Positions 22,263 through 34,452 of a DNA stretch of 64,000 nucleotides are shown here, one piece after another (position 1 is the stretch's first letter; each line of letters starts with the position of its first letter). The notes below the pieces were generated by a model. It saw only the letters and a program-made list of their open reading frames with translations, was not told the origin of the DNA and made no database searches. The DNA is from Pipra filicauda (taxonomy: Eukaryota; Chordata; Aves; Passeriformes; Pipridae), in assembly GCF_003945595.2 (NCBI RefSeq), contig NW_024104429.1, positions 310,001-374,000 of the forward strand. Direction: 5' to 3'. A program made the position numbers and the translations under genes.

Positions 22263-25000
22263 TGTCTTTGGTGTTTGAATTATGAATTTCTTCAGGCAAG
22301 GGCTTATTAGGTTAATAAAAGTGGTGTGCTTAACTGTTACTCGTTTTTACAGCTCATAAAAGTATAATGGGTTCCTTCCATGCATGTGGAAGGGATTTCT
22401 CTATCAAATAGTTGGTTATTTATAGCACTCACATTTCAGGGTGTTTATACTGAGGGTCCTGCATCATTCTTACGCTCAGTGTGGTATCTATAAATTAAGT
22501 TTATAGTACTCATTTTTAGGGAGGGGAGGGATTTGTAATTGTACTTGGGTTTCCTGGTTTTGGTGTTTGGGTTTTTTTTGCATCTAGGCTACTTTTTTTT
22601 GCATCTTGCTTCAAATTAGACCCAATCCTACAAAGCCTGCATGGAAGCCTTGCTTTGGAAAGCCATTGCTGTGTCAATGTGGTTGCAGCACCACGTCTGA
22701 AGTTGGAGGCTCTGTTGGTTATCGACAGAGGCTCTTTTTTTTCCATCCTTTCTCCTTGGCAAACTGGGATCTTGATTAACAGGCTTTTATGAATTAAATA
22801 ATCCAGCACTGTTTTGTTAGATAAGACAGTCTTCTATTTTCTTGGCTCTGTAATTCACTGAAGTATTTCCTAGTGCACTGCTTTATTCAGATGGGATCTT
22901 GATAACAATCAGGAAGTTCTTTTGCTGTTTTATTTCAGAGTTGCACTGGATTTCCTTTTATGAATGTGATGTTTGGCTTCTCTTAGCAGATATTCATTAT
23001 ACTTCAGGCAAATGCTGTGCAAACCATACCATGAAGCAAAGCAAATGACAGCTGGAGGCTTTTTAATTAAGATTCTTCTTACTGAACACTTTGTTTTCAG
23101 GTGATGTTGGGGTATAGGCATCACATAAGTACGTTTAAGTCCTTGGGTTTCCTTGTGCCTTTGAATCAATTCAGTGTAGCATTAATTAGTGCTGATAAAA
23201 GATGTTACATTTTAAAAGACTGCAATTTACACTCAAGGATATGGTCAATGGCACCTTAAGCCAGTCCAAGCTGCTGTTGTGTTGCTACATCTCACTTGGG
23301 TTAATACCTTTCTGTTTAAAAAAAAGGCAGGAAACGAACTGCCTGTGTCCTGGCAGGATTAAACTGTTCTAGGATTGTAGTGTAAGACCTACAGCTCCAG
23401 TTTAAACGTCTGGATTGCCTGTAAATTTGCATTCAGGTATCTATTATGTTAACATGTATATTTATCCAGGCTAGTTTCTGTGTTCAGACAGGGGTTTTCT
23501 CATGCTTTGGTGACCCAGGTTCTGTTTCCAGTGCTTGTAAGGAAGGAATTTGCTTCTCTGTCTGCACAAGCTTCTGACCATGGTGTCAGGTGGTAATTTT
23601 ATGTCCTCCCACTCTTTGGAGGAGGTTGCATTTCCAGCCACTTGAAATGTTTTTAGGGTTGAGGTGAGGAGGTGGAGGTTGTTCCTATGTTTTTGTTTGT
23701 TTGGAGATGACAACAGAAACAATTTATCTATAAACTGGAGTTTGTGCAAGCCGGCTTATAAGATTAATTATGGTATTAGAGTGAGTGGAATGGCACCTGT
23801 TGTATCCTGATGGCAACATGGAAACCACAAGACTTTACCATTATCACGAGTGCCTAGAGTTTGGAATATTTCCTGGTGATTGCTGATAACCTATAAAAGT
23901 GTTTGTGGTACGAGCAGGATTAAGCTCGAGATACGGTGCCAAAAGGGTAAAGGATGCAGAGTTAATGTTTCATCTTGTCTTCCTCAGTGAGGCAATTGTA
24001 TTTTAAAAACTCCTAAGGTGCTACAAGCTTCCTCCCCACAGCCAGAGACTCCCAGGCAGCCCAAGGTGGAAGCCACAAAGGCAAACAATTGTAGTGCTAA
24101 TTACAGCTGAAGTGCAGGATGAGATTACCTGGCTGCTCTGGTTTCACAGCAGCTTGCTCCTCCTCGAGTCAACAGAAGATCAGGTGGACACGCTTTGAAT
24201 AGTTCTGCCTTGGCTTTCGGGTTTGCATTTCATCCCTGTGAACTCCAAAGCCTGAAAGAAAGCAGCAGCCTGGAGTTGTGTGTTGAACTTCCTCAGCTCT
24301 CTGAGCTGCACCAGAGAGTCACTGGACTGAGTTACTCACTCAGTCCCCAAGAGCTGAGCAGCAGCAGAGCTGACTGTGAGTAAGGTTCATGTAAAGATAC
24401 ACCGAGGGCCTTTTACTAAAGCTGTTTGGGAAGCATTTTTCTTGCAGAGAATGAAACAGCAAAGGATCAAACTTATTTTTTAGCGTTCGGACAACGTAGC
24501 GTTAACGTGTGAGGGCGGCTTGATTTCATGTGCTCATGAGCTTGAGTTGACTTCCACCTCATCGACAAGCATTGTGTGCCCTTCCAGATGCTCTCATACA
24601 TATTTAATGGGCTCTAATTGCTGCAAACTGAAATTTTCATGACTTATATTTGTGCAGTTTTCATGCAGCAGAGGAGCTTGAAAGATGCCTGTGTAGGGGA
24701 GATGTAAGGGACAAATCAAGTTGCTGTATTTCTGTCAGAATTTATCATCATTATGTCGTGTAATTAATGCCCTAAAAGTGCTTTTACACTGTTTTTTCTA
24801 TATAAGCTCTTAGCGTTGTCATGTGGATGCAAGTTATTTTCACTCATATAGTCAGTTTTTCATTTATTTGTGTTGGCTCCTACGTAGCAAAGGGCAAAGA
24901 GAAAAGTCACTCCTAGGAAACAAATGTTGGCAGGGAATCTTGAGGACTTGCCTTTGAACTTACTTTCACATGTCTTTTTCAAACAAAAACAAAAATCTAA

Positions 25001-25017
25001 CCCCCCCCCCAAAAAAA
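25001..25017. repeat. C10-A7 homopolymer junction
   Basis: Ten C residues are followed by seven A residues, with more A- and C-rich sequence to about 25050 and a T10-type tract shortly after. Low-complexity intron sequence. Confidence 0.9.
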
Positions 25018-25756
25018 CCCAACAAAATAAAACCACCCCCCAAACAACAGCTTCTCTTTTTTTTTTTTTAGTTGGCATTTATTTAATTTGTGTGATAAAC
25101 AAACTTTTAAATATTTTTCGATTACTATTTAAACATCTCAGCGTTATTGCCATTTGCTTTTGGAGACCAAGAAAAGTACAAGGAACCAACTGTAATTTCT
25201 TATTCAGTGCAACTTGAAGGCTCAGGCCACAACATTCCAGTTCTAACCTTCAAGGGAATGTTAATCTCCTGAAAATCTACTGGCAATTTAAAATATAAAA
25301 TTTCTATCGTCTGTCTTTACAGGAGATTATTCTGAGCTTTTGTATCTGGGGCCAATTTTGGCTTATGAGCTTAGTACATGCACTTTAAACCTTTCACATT
25401 TTATTTTTTATACTTCAGTTGGCTTCCCTAGCTTTTGTGAAACTCGACAAGAGCTGTTGTGCTGGTTCCCAGTGACTCTACAGAGCTGGATGTCCATCTC
25501 CAAGGGGTCCTGGGGTGTCAGTGCTGCCCTAAACCTCGTAGTGGAACCAGGGGGAATCTGTCACAGCTTTTATTTGACCTGTGTTGTAACACCAGGTTCA
25601 GATCTTTGTTTCATTGGGGTTTAGGATCAAATGGTATTTGAAAGGGCTGAAAAACTGTCAACCTTCGTAAACCAGCTTGTTAAATTGAGATCTAATGGGA
25701 AAATTCATATGGCAATAAAAGCTCTTGATTAATTGGGAAGTGCTTTCCCTTAATTC

Positions 25757-26092
25757 ATAGAATCCCAGAATGGTTTGGGTGGGAAGGGACCTTAAAGCTC
25801 ATCTTGTTCCACTCCCTGCCATGGGCAGGAACACCTTCCTCTAGCCCAGGTTGCTCCAATCCCCATCCAACCTGGCCTTGGACACTTCCAGGGATGGGGC
25901 AGCCACAGCTTCTCTGGGCAACCTGTGCCAGGACCTCCCCACCCTCCTAGCCAAGAATTCCTTCCCAATATCCCGTCTCTCCCTGCCCTCTGACAGTGTG
26001 AACCCATTCCCCCTTGTCCTGTCCCTCCATCCCTTGTCCAAATCCCTCTCCATCTCTCTTGGAGCCCCTTTAGGCTCTGGAAGGCTGCCATC
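25757..26092 (-). mobile_element. CR1 LINE 3' fragment, antisense, in intron 1
   Basis: It starts TTCATAGAATCCCAGAATGG, then 'gggaagggaccttaaagctc', 'ccatgggcaggaacacc', 'cagccacagcttctctggg' and 'ttgtcctgtccctccatccc', and ends near 'ggctctggaaggctgcc'. It is antisense to KIF13B. The 138-codon and 101-codon minus-strand frames and the 85-codon plus-strand frame here are repeat sequence. Confidence 0.94.
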
Positions 26093-29000
26093 ATCATATA
26101 AAATGTGAAAAAATGGGTATATAAAGAGGAAAATATGGAAGGTCACATAAGTTGTAACAGACTTTTCATCTTTCCTGGCTGTGATACTAAAAACCTTTAG
26201 TTCCAGACTCCAGTTTAAACCATTGCAGGCTGACTTATTTACTGTGTCATCTTTCATTTTAAGACTGTTTCATGCTGCCCTGTAAAAGCTCTCTGTTAGG
26301 ATCATTTTGTTTGGTTCTGAAATACAGTAACCTTAAAATGGGATGGGTTTTTAGGGTAGTGGCTGAAAAAGGTGGCAGTTCAAGTGTGGGTTTTTTTGTG
26401 ATGCAGCCTGAGTTTGATCCGTGTCTTACTGGAGTGAGTTGGGTGTAACATTATCCAGCCTGTGCAGCTCATCTTTGAAAACAGTTCCCTACCTGATCCA
26501 TAAGCAAAGATAGAGATTTCTCAGAGGTCAAAACAGCTGACATTTTCCAAAATACTTCTCTCCCCTTCCCCCAGGATTCACATCCCCTCCTTGTCCCTGC
26601 CCCAAACCTGCTTGGTTCATTTTAAAGTTGCACCTTTGCTGGTGTTTCCTAACCCTGTTGTGGAAAATCTGCTGGGGTGAGTTTATGATTACCAGCCTCG
26701 TGACTGCTATTACAGAGGGAATTTAAACTCCTACCTGTTGTGGGGATGGACCAGTGCCTGCTGAATCCATTCCATGTGGTGTTAGGCTGCTCCTGGCTTT
26801 GCTTTTCCAGCTCTCTCTCGCTTGCTGACTTTTCCACCCTGTTTGAAACACACCGAATTTCTTAGGCCAGTGAAAAAGCCCAGAGTCATATGGGTAGAAT
26901 GAATTATTTTTGCAACACCCATAAGGCTTTTATCCAAAGGCATAATAGTAATTTTGGATTTACACAAGAGTGGTTTCAGCTGAGATCTACATTGCCCGAA
27001 TCCCAGTTTTTATCATCCTAGAAAAGTCTTGTGGGGAGTTGAAAAATCAAGGGAGAGTGGCTTCCTTCAACCCCCACCTTCCAGTTTTACAAGTAAAATA
27101 AAAACTCATCCAAGAGACTCTCTGTGAGTAGCTTGGACACACAGGACTTAACAATTATTCCTGCACTCAGCCCAGCTTTGCTTAACACTTCCATGGCTGT
27201 GAAATGTAAATGATACGTGTTACCCTTTTATTATGGATGTCACAGCTCTCTTACTCCAAAGCTGTGAAAGAGAGACTTTCATTCCCTGCAATAAATGTTT
27301 CTTGATGTTGGGAGTTGGAGTTTTAATTCTTCAAAGAGCAATTAGCTGATTAGTTGCTTGATTTGCTGAAGCAAATGAGGAGTTGATTGTGTTTGCTCAT
27401 GACTGAAGGTAGGAACAGGTTGGCAGTAATAATGGGGGAGATTTTATTTTTGTTTGAGAGGCAGGATTTGGGATAAATGTCCAAAGTTTGACAGTGAGCC
27501 ACTTCTGTCATCTTTTAACTTCTCCTAAATTTTGTGCTGCCTGAAAAAACACCTGTATTATAGGTGGAAAAAATAATAATACCATGCTTCAACAAGTGAG
27601 TCCTTACTACAGGATGAATTAATTGGGTTTTTTTGATGTGCATGGTTATCATCTTATCTTGGTGCATCCTGATTTTCCTTGTTCAGGAGCAGCAGGTACA
27701 CAGCTTACCTGGGAGACACTGAAACTAGTAAAAGTAAGGGTGGAGTTCCTTGTGTGATCATATCCAAAAGAGCAGGCAGATAATTTGACTATAAGGCCAA
27801 CCTGCTTAAGTGATATTAAAAACTTAATGAGGTGGAAATTATGATGATATAAGTTTCAGCAGTGGCTAATGTAAGATTCATCTCTCAATTTACTGGAAGC
27901 ATTAAAGAAATCAGAAACCTGTCAAAGAACATGGTTTGTAATAGAGCCAGAATTTGTAGAAAGTGTGTGATGTGCTATTAAATCAGGATTTAAACTGTTT
28001 CCTCGGCTAAAAGGAGAGTTGCCATGTGAGCCTTTGGCCAGGGTAACTGGGATAAGCAGCCTTAAGGCTGTCTGGATGCACGACCCAGCTTAGAGGCTCA
28101 ATATAACTGTTTCTTAGGGGTTTATTTCATGTGACACCATGAACTGATGGAGCAGTTCAACCCTGCTGGGACAAGGTCTCTTCCCTCTGTACAGGTCTAC
28201 CCACTGTTTGCATGGCCTTTGTCCTTCTGAGCTGTCACTGGGCTGATGGAGCTTTCCACATCCATTTTCATGTTGGGTAGTTTTCTGCTGTTGAAGCAAC
28301 TTGAAGTGACTTGCAGAGGAGTCTGCTGAGCCACAGGCACAGGAAGGAAGGGCTGAGACCTCTGTGTTTGGCAATAGCTGTTAGTTTGGCTCACCCCATC
28401 TTTGTCAAGCTGTGCTGTCTGTCACACCAAGGTGAGGGATTTGAACGTTACCTGTGTCAGGGTGATAATCAGACAAGGTGTGTTGCACAAGACAAATTGG
28501 CTTTGAATCTTTCCTTCTTTTCCTGTGAGGACATTTGACTTGAAGGAAGTCTCATATCCTGCCTGTGTGCTTCCTTAAGGGTATTTCCCAAAGAATACAG
28601 GTAAGTAAGACCGTGAGTTCACTGGGCAGTCATGGATGCAAAACCTGCCATGGGCATCTCAGGAGATGGATTAAAAACGTGACAGAGACCATGCTGCTTA
28701 CAGGCAGCGTGTGCAGACCTTACGCTTTGCATGAGGCAGGTAAAAACCTCCCTCAGTAGCTGGGAAAAGCAGGTCAGTGCAACACAGAATGTTAATCACT
28801 AACCAGCCAGCCCGAGATAAAGTGCCTTGTCGGATATGGGACGTACGAGGAGTATGGTTTCATCTAAGCAAGCATGTATTGCATATTAATGATGGGTAAA
28901 TTGGCTTTCAGGGTGTGGAGAGAAATTAAAATAAACACTGCCTTCTGGAACTTGTCTGGCTCTTCCTTCTGCAAAAGCACAGGGTAATAACAGAGGAGCA

Positions 29001-29599
29001 GTTTTGCTCAGAAGGATTTCAGTTCCATGTGACTGCCTGCTATGACCAGTAACCTCGAGCTTTGCCTTTCTTTGTTGAGTGTCAAGCAGCAAAAAGCTGT
29101 AACGTTTCTTTCAAAAAATTGCCATGCAAGAAACTCCCTCTGATTATGTTTTTTAGCAGGAGCAAAAAAGGTGCTGTGCAATAATCAAGATCTGCAGTCT
29201 TTGCCTGGGAGATTTTCAGTCTGAGTTTATAAGGTGCCGTAAGGTGAAAGAGCAAGTACAGGTGACACAGAGGAGGAAAGAGCAGAGATGAAGGAGGATG
29301 AGGATTATAATTAACATGATTAGACACGAGCTCATTTTGGTGATTCAGCTGAGGTGTTGAACCCTGTGTGGAGGTTGTTCAGCGTAGCCCCTCGTCATCC
29401 TGGCGGGGTGTGAGCAGTGTCGTTGTGTGTTCATTGGAATCAGCACTTGGATGCACTTTCCAGGGTCTGTGTCATAAGGCCTGACTTTTTGGTGTCCAGG
29501 CCCTCTGTCCTGGCTGTCTGTGGGCAAGCGGCGTGTGCTTCATTTCATATCTAACTGCATTTGTCACTGGGTGGATACTTTGGACTGTTGTCAGTGTTA

Positions 29600-29960
29600 T
29601 CTGAACCTTTTATTTTGCTTTCCCCGCCTCTACGGCCGAGAATTCTCATACCCACCAAATATCCTTATTACTCATCGTCCACATCCCATTGCTGAGCGTC
29701 CTTTGGAAAAGCTGGGCTTTCCAGCTGACTGGGAGCCCGTGGGGGGAAGGACAAGCCCTTTTTCTACGTGCTCACACCTAAATTATTTTTGATGGGACTT
29801 GAATTTCTCGGAGCAGGTGCCCCAGGACTGACAGCTGGCACCACACGCCGCGGTATCACAACAGTGGCCGGGGAAAATGTGCTGCAGATGGCAGGGGCAG
29901 CTTTCCCCTGCGAGCTGGGAGGCATTGAGGGAGCAATAAGAAGAGCTGTCAAAGTGGTAC
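29600..29960. other. CpG-containing, GC-richer block near the end of intron 1
   Basis: Within an AT-rich intron this stretch carries several CpGs, for example 'ccgcctctacggccgagaat' near 29623 and 'acacgccgcggtatcacaac' near 29843. Overlapping 83- to 90-codon frames are open on the + strand. No protein family, exon signal or known repeat is recognised. It ends about 300 bp before exon 2. Confidence 0.35.
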
Positions 29961-30264
29961 CATGCCTAAATGGTTCTTTTCCCCCAGAAGAAATTTCATA
30001 CTGCCCTTGTATATGCTGATTGTCCTTCAGTGAAACCTAAGTGCTCTTTCTTGTTTTGAAAAGAGTGCTTGCTTTAAAGCTGGACAGGATCCATCCCATC
30101 AGAATATGCCTAGAAGTGGAATTTGGCAATAGTCCTGTTTCTATTCTCTAGCTGATGGGTGGCTGTCAGACTGCATGAATAAATTTGGTGTCTGGAGGAA
30201 GTAATGGTGTATATAATCCCAGTGCTTTAGGAGCAGCACTTGACACTCTCTCATTTCTTTATAG

Positions 30265-30358
30265 AGCTTGATCTGCATACAAAATGTGTGGTGGATGTGG
30301 ATGCAAACAAGGTTATTCTTCATCCTGTAAACACCAACCTTTCAAAAGGAGATGCCAG
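30265..30358 (+). CDS. KIF13B: KIF13B coding exon 2
   Basis: This 94-nt exon is bounded by TTTCTTTATAG upstream and GTAAGA downstream. Joined in phase with exon 1 it encodes residue 19 (E, from G|AG) to residue 49, reading LDLHTKCVVDVDANKVILHP from residue 20 and then VNTNLSKGDA. It leaves the two bases AG of codon 50 (an R codon if the next exon starts with G). The VDVDANKVIL and VNTNLSKGDAR segments are the family-specific part: they fit KIF13B, whereas KIF13A has a clearly different stretch here. It forms the beta-1a/1b hairpin part of the motor head. H at position 38 may differ from the mammalian residue, as far as I recall. The remaining motor domain with its P-loop (GQTGSGK) is not in the window. 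Confidence 0.96.
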
Positions 30359-31363
30359 GTAAGATTTTTTGAATTAGGAAGGTCGGGTTTCGTAAATTAA
30401 ATATGAGCCTAACAACTAGGAAATGTAGGCCTTGATAGAAAGCTTTCAGTTTAAAAAATAATATATATTCTTTCTGCAGTGTAATTGCCATCATCCATAA
30501 AATAAGGCTGATTTTGTCACGCTGGGAAGTTGCTTTGAAAACCTTGTGCTTTCTGCATTTGCTTCCTGTTCTCCACAATGTTTTAGTGGTTATGGGTCCA
30601 TGAACTATTTAACTTTTTTTCTCCTAATGCTGTTATGAAAAACAGGAGAAATTTAAATCTGCAAAAGAATTTGAGCGGGGCCCAGTTTGTCATTTTGGGA
30701 TGAAATTAATTTTCACAGTTATTTTCTCATAATGGGTCATGGTGTAAGAAGGGGAATGGGAACACGCTGGAGAGGTTTAGCTCCAGGAGTTTCTTGACAG
30801 TGGGGCATTCCATGCATCAAAAATCCTTGGAAAAGTGAGTAAGGGTAGGGATCAGTTCGTGTCGGAACAAATCCGTTAAACTACTGTGAAACTGAAAAGT
30901 CATGTAATAATTGATAGAGTTAAGGTTGTGGCTGTTTAATTTATTGCTTGATGCCAGGGGAGGAAATGAAAAAATGTGTGCATGAAACAAAATAACAGGG
31001 GTGCAGGAAAAGGCAAAACCTGTTACTGGATATCTACAATCATCTGTTTTCTGGGGAAAAAAAGGAAGAGGTAAGGGTAAAAGTAAAAAGTAAGGGTAAC
31101 AGAAAGGAGAAAAAACCCCCAGTTAAACACATAGAAGAGCTGTGTTTAAATTTTCATGTGAAGCTGAACTGTATATCAGTTGTCAGTAGAAGTATTCATT
31201 AACTGATCTCTGATAATTTAAGGTTCTCAAACCCAAGTGGTAGTAAATGGAAAAGCAAAGAGATCATCAGGTGAAATATTTACTTTCTATTGTCATTAGC
31301 TGAGAGATTTATTACAGACAGTGGGACTGGAGCTTTAATAAGTTACTTAAAATCAAACAGGCT

Positions 31364-31383
31364 CTGTGTGTGTGTGGGGGGGG
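31364..31383. repeat. (TG)6 followed by G8
   Basis: A short TG dinucleotide run passes into eight G residues. Simple sequence in intron 2. Confidence 0.85.
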
Positions 31384-33555
31384 TGTTTTTGTTTGTGTCG
31401 GTATCCACCTCCTCCAGAAACACGTGTATTGTTCAGCTGCCAAAAACCTGCGTTGATTTGAGCCTTTAAACCAGCTAAAAATGGCAGGAAATTGAGATTC
31501 TCAGAAGCTGAGTCGGCCACAGCTGGATTAAAAATGTTACTCATAGTTTCTCTAAAACGTGGCAACCAGTCAAATGCATGGTTTATCCTCCCTAATGTGT
31601 GTTTAAAAATGTTCATAGAGCAAACACATCATGCAAATCATGCCCCTTGGCAAGGGAGGGATGGGTTGGCAGTGGTGTTGAGGTCCCAGACAAGGTGGTG
31701 AGCTCAGTGTGAGAATCCAGCCTGGGAGAGCAAAGAATACTTCATTTGCATCCTCACAAATAGCCATTGCTAATCTAGGCAGGAAGCATAGGAAAGTTAT
31801 ATGGGGTGATTTAACAGCAGAGGGAAACGTGGAGGCCCATGAACTGCACTAAAGGTTTGCCTGCAAATGGTGGGACGACATATCTCAAAAATATAATCTC
31901 AGAAACACAGTTGGGTTTGGAACAGGGTCCTATCCAGCACATCATACCCTTGGGAGGCTGCTGCTGAATTGTCTTGGCTTCTGCAGCTCAGTCAGAGCAG
32001 TCTTAAATATCAGCTCAAGGAAAAGGTTAGTCTTAGTTACAGGTTTTCTAAGTTTTGGGGGTGAATTCACCTTCAGGTTCTGCTTCTGTTTCCAGATCCA
32101 TCAACTACTTTTCCTTGCATTACAAAATCATTCCTTCTGATTTCAGACTGTTTTAGTGTCTAAAGTGAGCTGGAGGAGTTCTGGCAAACACAGAGTGCTC
32201 TTCACAGGGAAAAGAAAAGTAAATACTACTGTAAATACACTGTTTAGGTGCTCGCAAGGCAGGACAGGTTTGAAAACCTTAAGAGCTTTCCTGTGTTTCT
32301 CATTAAGATGCCAAAGTCAATTTGGGAATTGGGAAAAGAATTTTAGAAACAGAACTCTGTGCTGTCACATCCCCACTTGTCATGACTCAGCCGTGCTCTG
32401 GCAGGGAGTGACATTTGGAAAAACAACCCATGACTTTTGGAAATACGTGGGGGTTTTTTTTCCCCCACTTCCATCCTTTCTGGGAGAAACCAAGTCTGGG
32501 AGATGGGTGGGTGTAAATAAATACCCCAGCTTGGGGTGTTTGGGGCCTGACTGCTGGAGGTAGCAAATTGTGTCGATATAATTACCACTGAAACGTTTTC
32601 AGGTCTTCAGAAAAGTGTCTCCACTGTTTCAGATGTGGCGTTAAAAATTAAGGAATGTTCTGAAAATCCAGGTGGTAACTGATGGACCTCATTTTCTCTA
32701 TGAACTGAATATATTATTTACACATTTCTCTAGAGACTTGAGGGTTAGTAAGTAGATGTAAAACACTCTTAAAAAAGAAGTCCCTTTTCATATGGCTTCA
32801 AAAACCTGGCATTCTCTTGTTATTCCTTAACCAAGAAATGACCTTTCCTGAGGTAGAGCAAGGCAGCAGTTATTTTATTGAGCAATCCTTGATGGGCTTG
32901 TGCAGGTTTCAGTAACCTGATCACGTACAAAAGATCAATTTTTAAATCTGTGTATGACCTCCAGGTGTTGCCACTAACCTTGGCCTATTGGGGGGTGGGT
33001 TTGGTTGAGCTGAGTGAAAATTAAAATTACACTGTGTGGAAACGGTCAGGCTTTTCTTTAGCTGCTTTCACAAAATTATTTGTGACAGAGCTTCGAGTTT
33101 TGTCACAATTTTCCCCAGATGACCTTTGATGTAAATGAAAATATCCCCTCTTGAGGATGTGTGAACCTCCAGGATGGATAATATCATTAGCATGACTTGT
33201 CCCCTCTTTTGTTTGCCCTTGCTGAGCTGTCTGTTCTCTGCTCTCCCTGTTGCAAAGGTCAAGGCTAAAGTTCCTTTATCAACTCAGGGTTTACTCTGTG
33301 CTGCAAAGATTACTCACAGCATTATTGCTCGGTGGCTGGGGCTTGGGAGAGGGTGTGAACTCATTTTGATTGAAGTGAATAGATAAGTCCTGGGCAACAA
33401 TTGGAATGTTTATAGGAATTCATTTTTTTGGAAAACCTCCAAACAGACTCTAATTACTCCAGGTTCCTTTACAGCCATTTTTTTTTTTTTAACTATCAAT
33501 TTGCTTGTGCTGTAATTTTGTATTTCCCAAACAAAACCTCATAAAAAGACTTGAA

Positions 33556-33572
33556 TTTTTTTTTTTTTTTTT
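33556..33572. repeat. T17 homopolymer, doubles as polypyrimidine tract
   Basis: Seventeen T residues are followed by GACAG, so the tract sits exactly where a 3' splice site needs one. A T13 run at 33478-33490 lies 65 bases upstream. See the candidate exon at 33578-33628. Confidence 0.9.
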
Positions 33573-33577
33573 GACAG

Positions 33578-33628
33578 GTCAGACAAAGAAGTTTTATTAT
33601 ATCTTGCAGGCATAACTGTAATTGATGT
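33578..33628 (+). other. Candidate cassette (pseudo-)exon in intron 2, 51 nt
   Basis: A T17-GACAG acceptor precedes 51 bases that end at a donor, GTAAGT (33629-33634). The donor matches the U1 consensus in the intron positions. The length is divisible by three. Read in the phase left by exon 2 (AG of codon 50 plus one base) the segment is open and would insert 17 residues (RSDKEVLLYLAGITVID, then a split V codon) without disturbing the frame. The insertion would fall in the motor head between residues 50 and 51. I know of no kinesin-13B isoform with such an insert, and cryptic exons of this quality occur by chance in long introns, so this is only a candidate. Confidence 0.2.
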
Positions 33629-34334
33629 GTAAGTGATATGAGCTCAGAGATCAGTTGTGTATTAGTCTGGCACAGGCCTATGAATCAGCCTTGATATTTG
33701 TAAAGCAAAGCATTCATTAAATCTGCCCAACAAACCACCTCTGAGCCTTTTTATTAAGAGAAAATGCATAAAAATGAAACAAGGGCTGACTTCACTGTAC
33801 TTTTGTTGCACTTGGAGGTTTCTAGCTGCTTTCCCTCTTGTTTTGCAGAACAGAGATTCCAAAGACTGGCACAGGGTAAAAACTCTTCCAAGGAGTGAGT
33901 GCAGCTAAATGAAGCTGACAAGTGTGTTAAACCAGGCTGGGTTTTTCCTTTTCAGCTATTGTAATGTCTTTATAATTACTGCTTTGTAGTAGATAATTCA
34001 ATAAATGAGGATATTTATTGAAGATTTGCTTTTAAGGTATCTGTTTCTGGATTTAAACCGGTTTGCTTTTGTGTACCCACACAGACAATGTTTTTGGTTG
34101 TGAAGCTGTGATGTTTAAACTCAATTTGGTTGTTTTTAAGGAGTTCTGGAAATGGAGAAGGGGTTTGTTATTATCTTAGACTTGAGGATTTTTGTAGCCT
34201 TGCAGCAGCTGAGCTTGATGATTCCTGCTTTGAGGAGGAACTGGATGAAGTCCAAGTATATTTTACTTAAAAAGGAATATTTTTATAAGATTCCTCTGCC
34301 ATTCCAGTTCCCATATTCTTTCCAAGACAAATGG

Positions 34335-34452
34335 AGAAGGTTGTGGGGAGATGGAGCAACCTGGGATAGTGGAAGGTCTCCCTGCCCATGGCAGGGGGGT
34401 GGAATGGGATGAGCTTTAAGGACCCCTCCCACCCAAACCATTCCAGGATTCA
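34335..34452 (+). mobile_element. CR1 LINE 3' fragment, sense
   Basis: 'gagatggagcaacctgggat', 'agtggaaggtctccctgccc', 'atggcaggggggtggaatgg' and 'cacccaaaccattccaggat'. Only the last ~120 bases of the element are kept. Confidence 0.88.

Larger units (their letters stand above)
19788..30264 (+). other. KIF13B: KIF13B intron 1 (10,477 bp)
   Basis: The intron begins GTGAGA at 19788 and ends TTTCTTTATAG at 30264 after a pyrimidine-rich stretch. It contains the rest of the CpG island and an AT-rich 12-bp hairpin at 19929-19961. It also holds C13 and A14 homopolymers, CR1 pieces at 21172-21262, 21466-21535 and 25757-26092, and a CpG-containing block at about 29600-29960. I see no further exon, RNA gene or long ORF of recognisable origin. 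The stretch 21.6-25.7 kb and 26.1-29.5 kb is otherwise plain AT-rich intron. Confidence 0.9.

Noticed and set aside
19733..30358. Gene could be KIF13A and not KIF13B
   Set aside because: The first 18 residues are similar in both, but exon 2 reads VDVDANKVIL and VNTNLSKGDA, which fits KIF13B. The KIF13A segment here is clearly different as I recall it.
31071..31110. Telomere-like GTAAGGGTAA repeats
   Set aside because: The hexamer is not TTAGGG and occurs only two or three times with irregular spacing.
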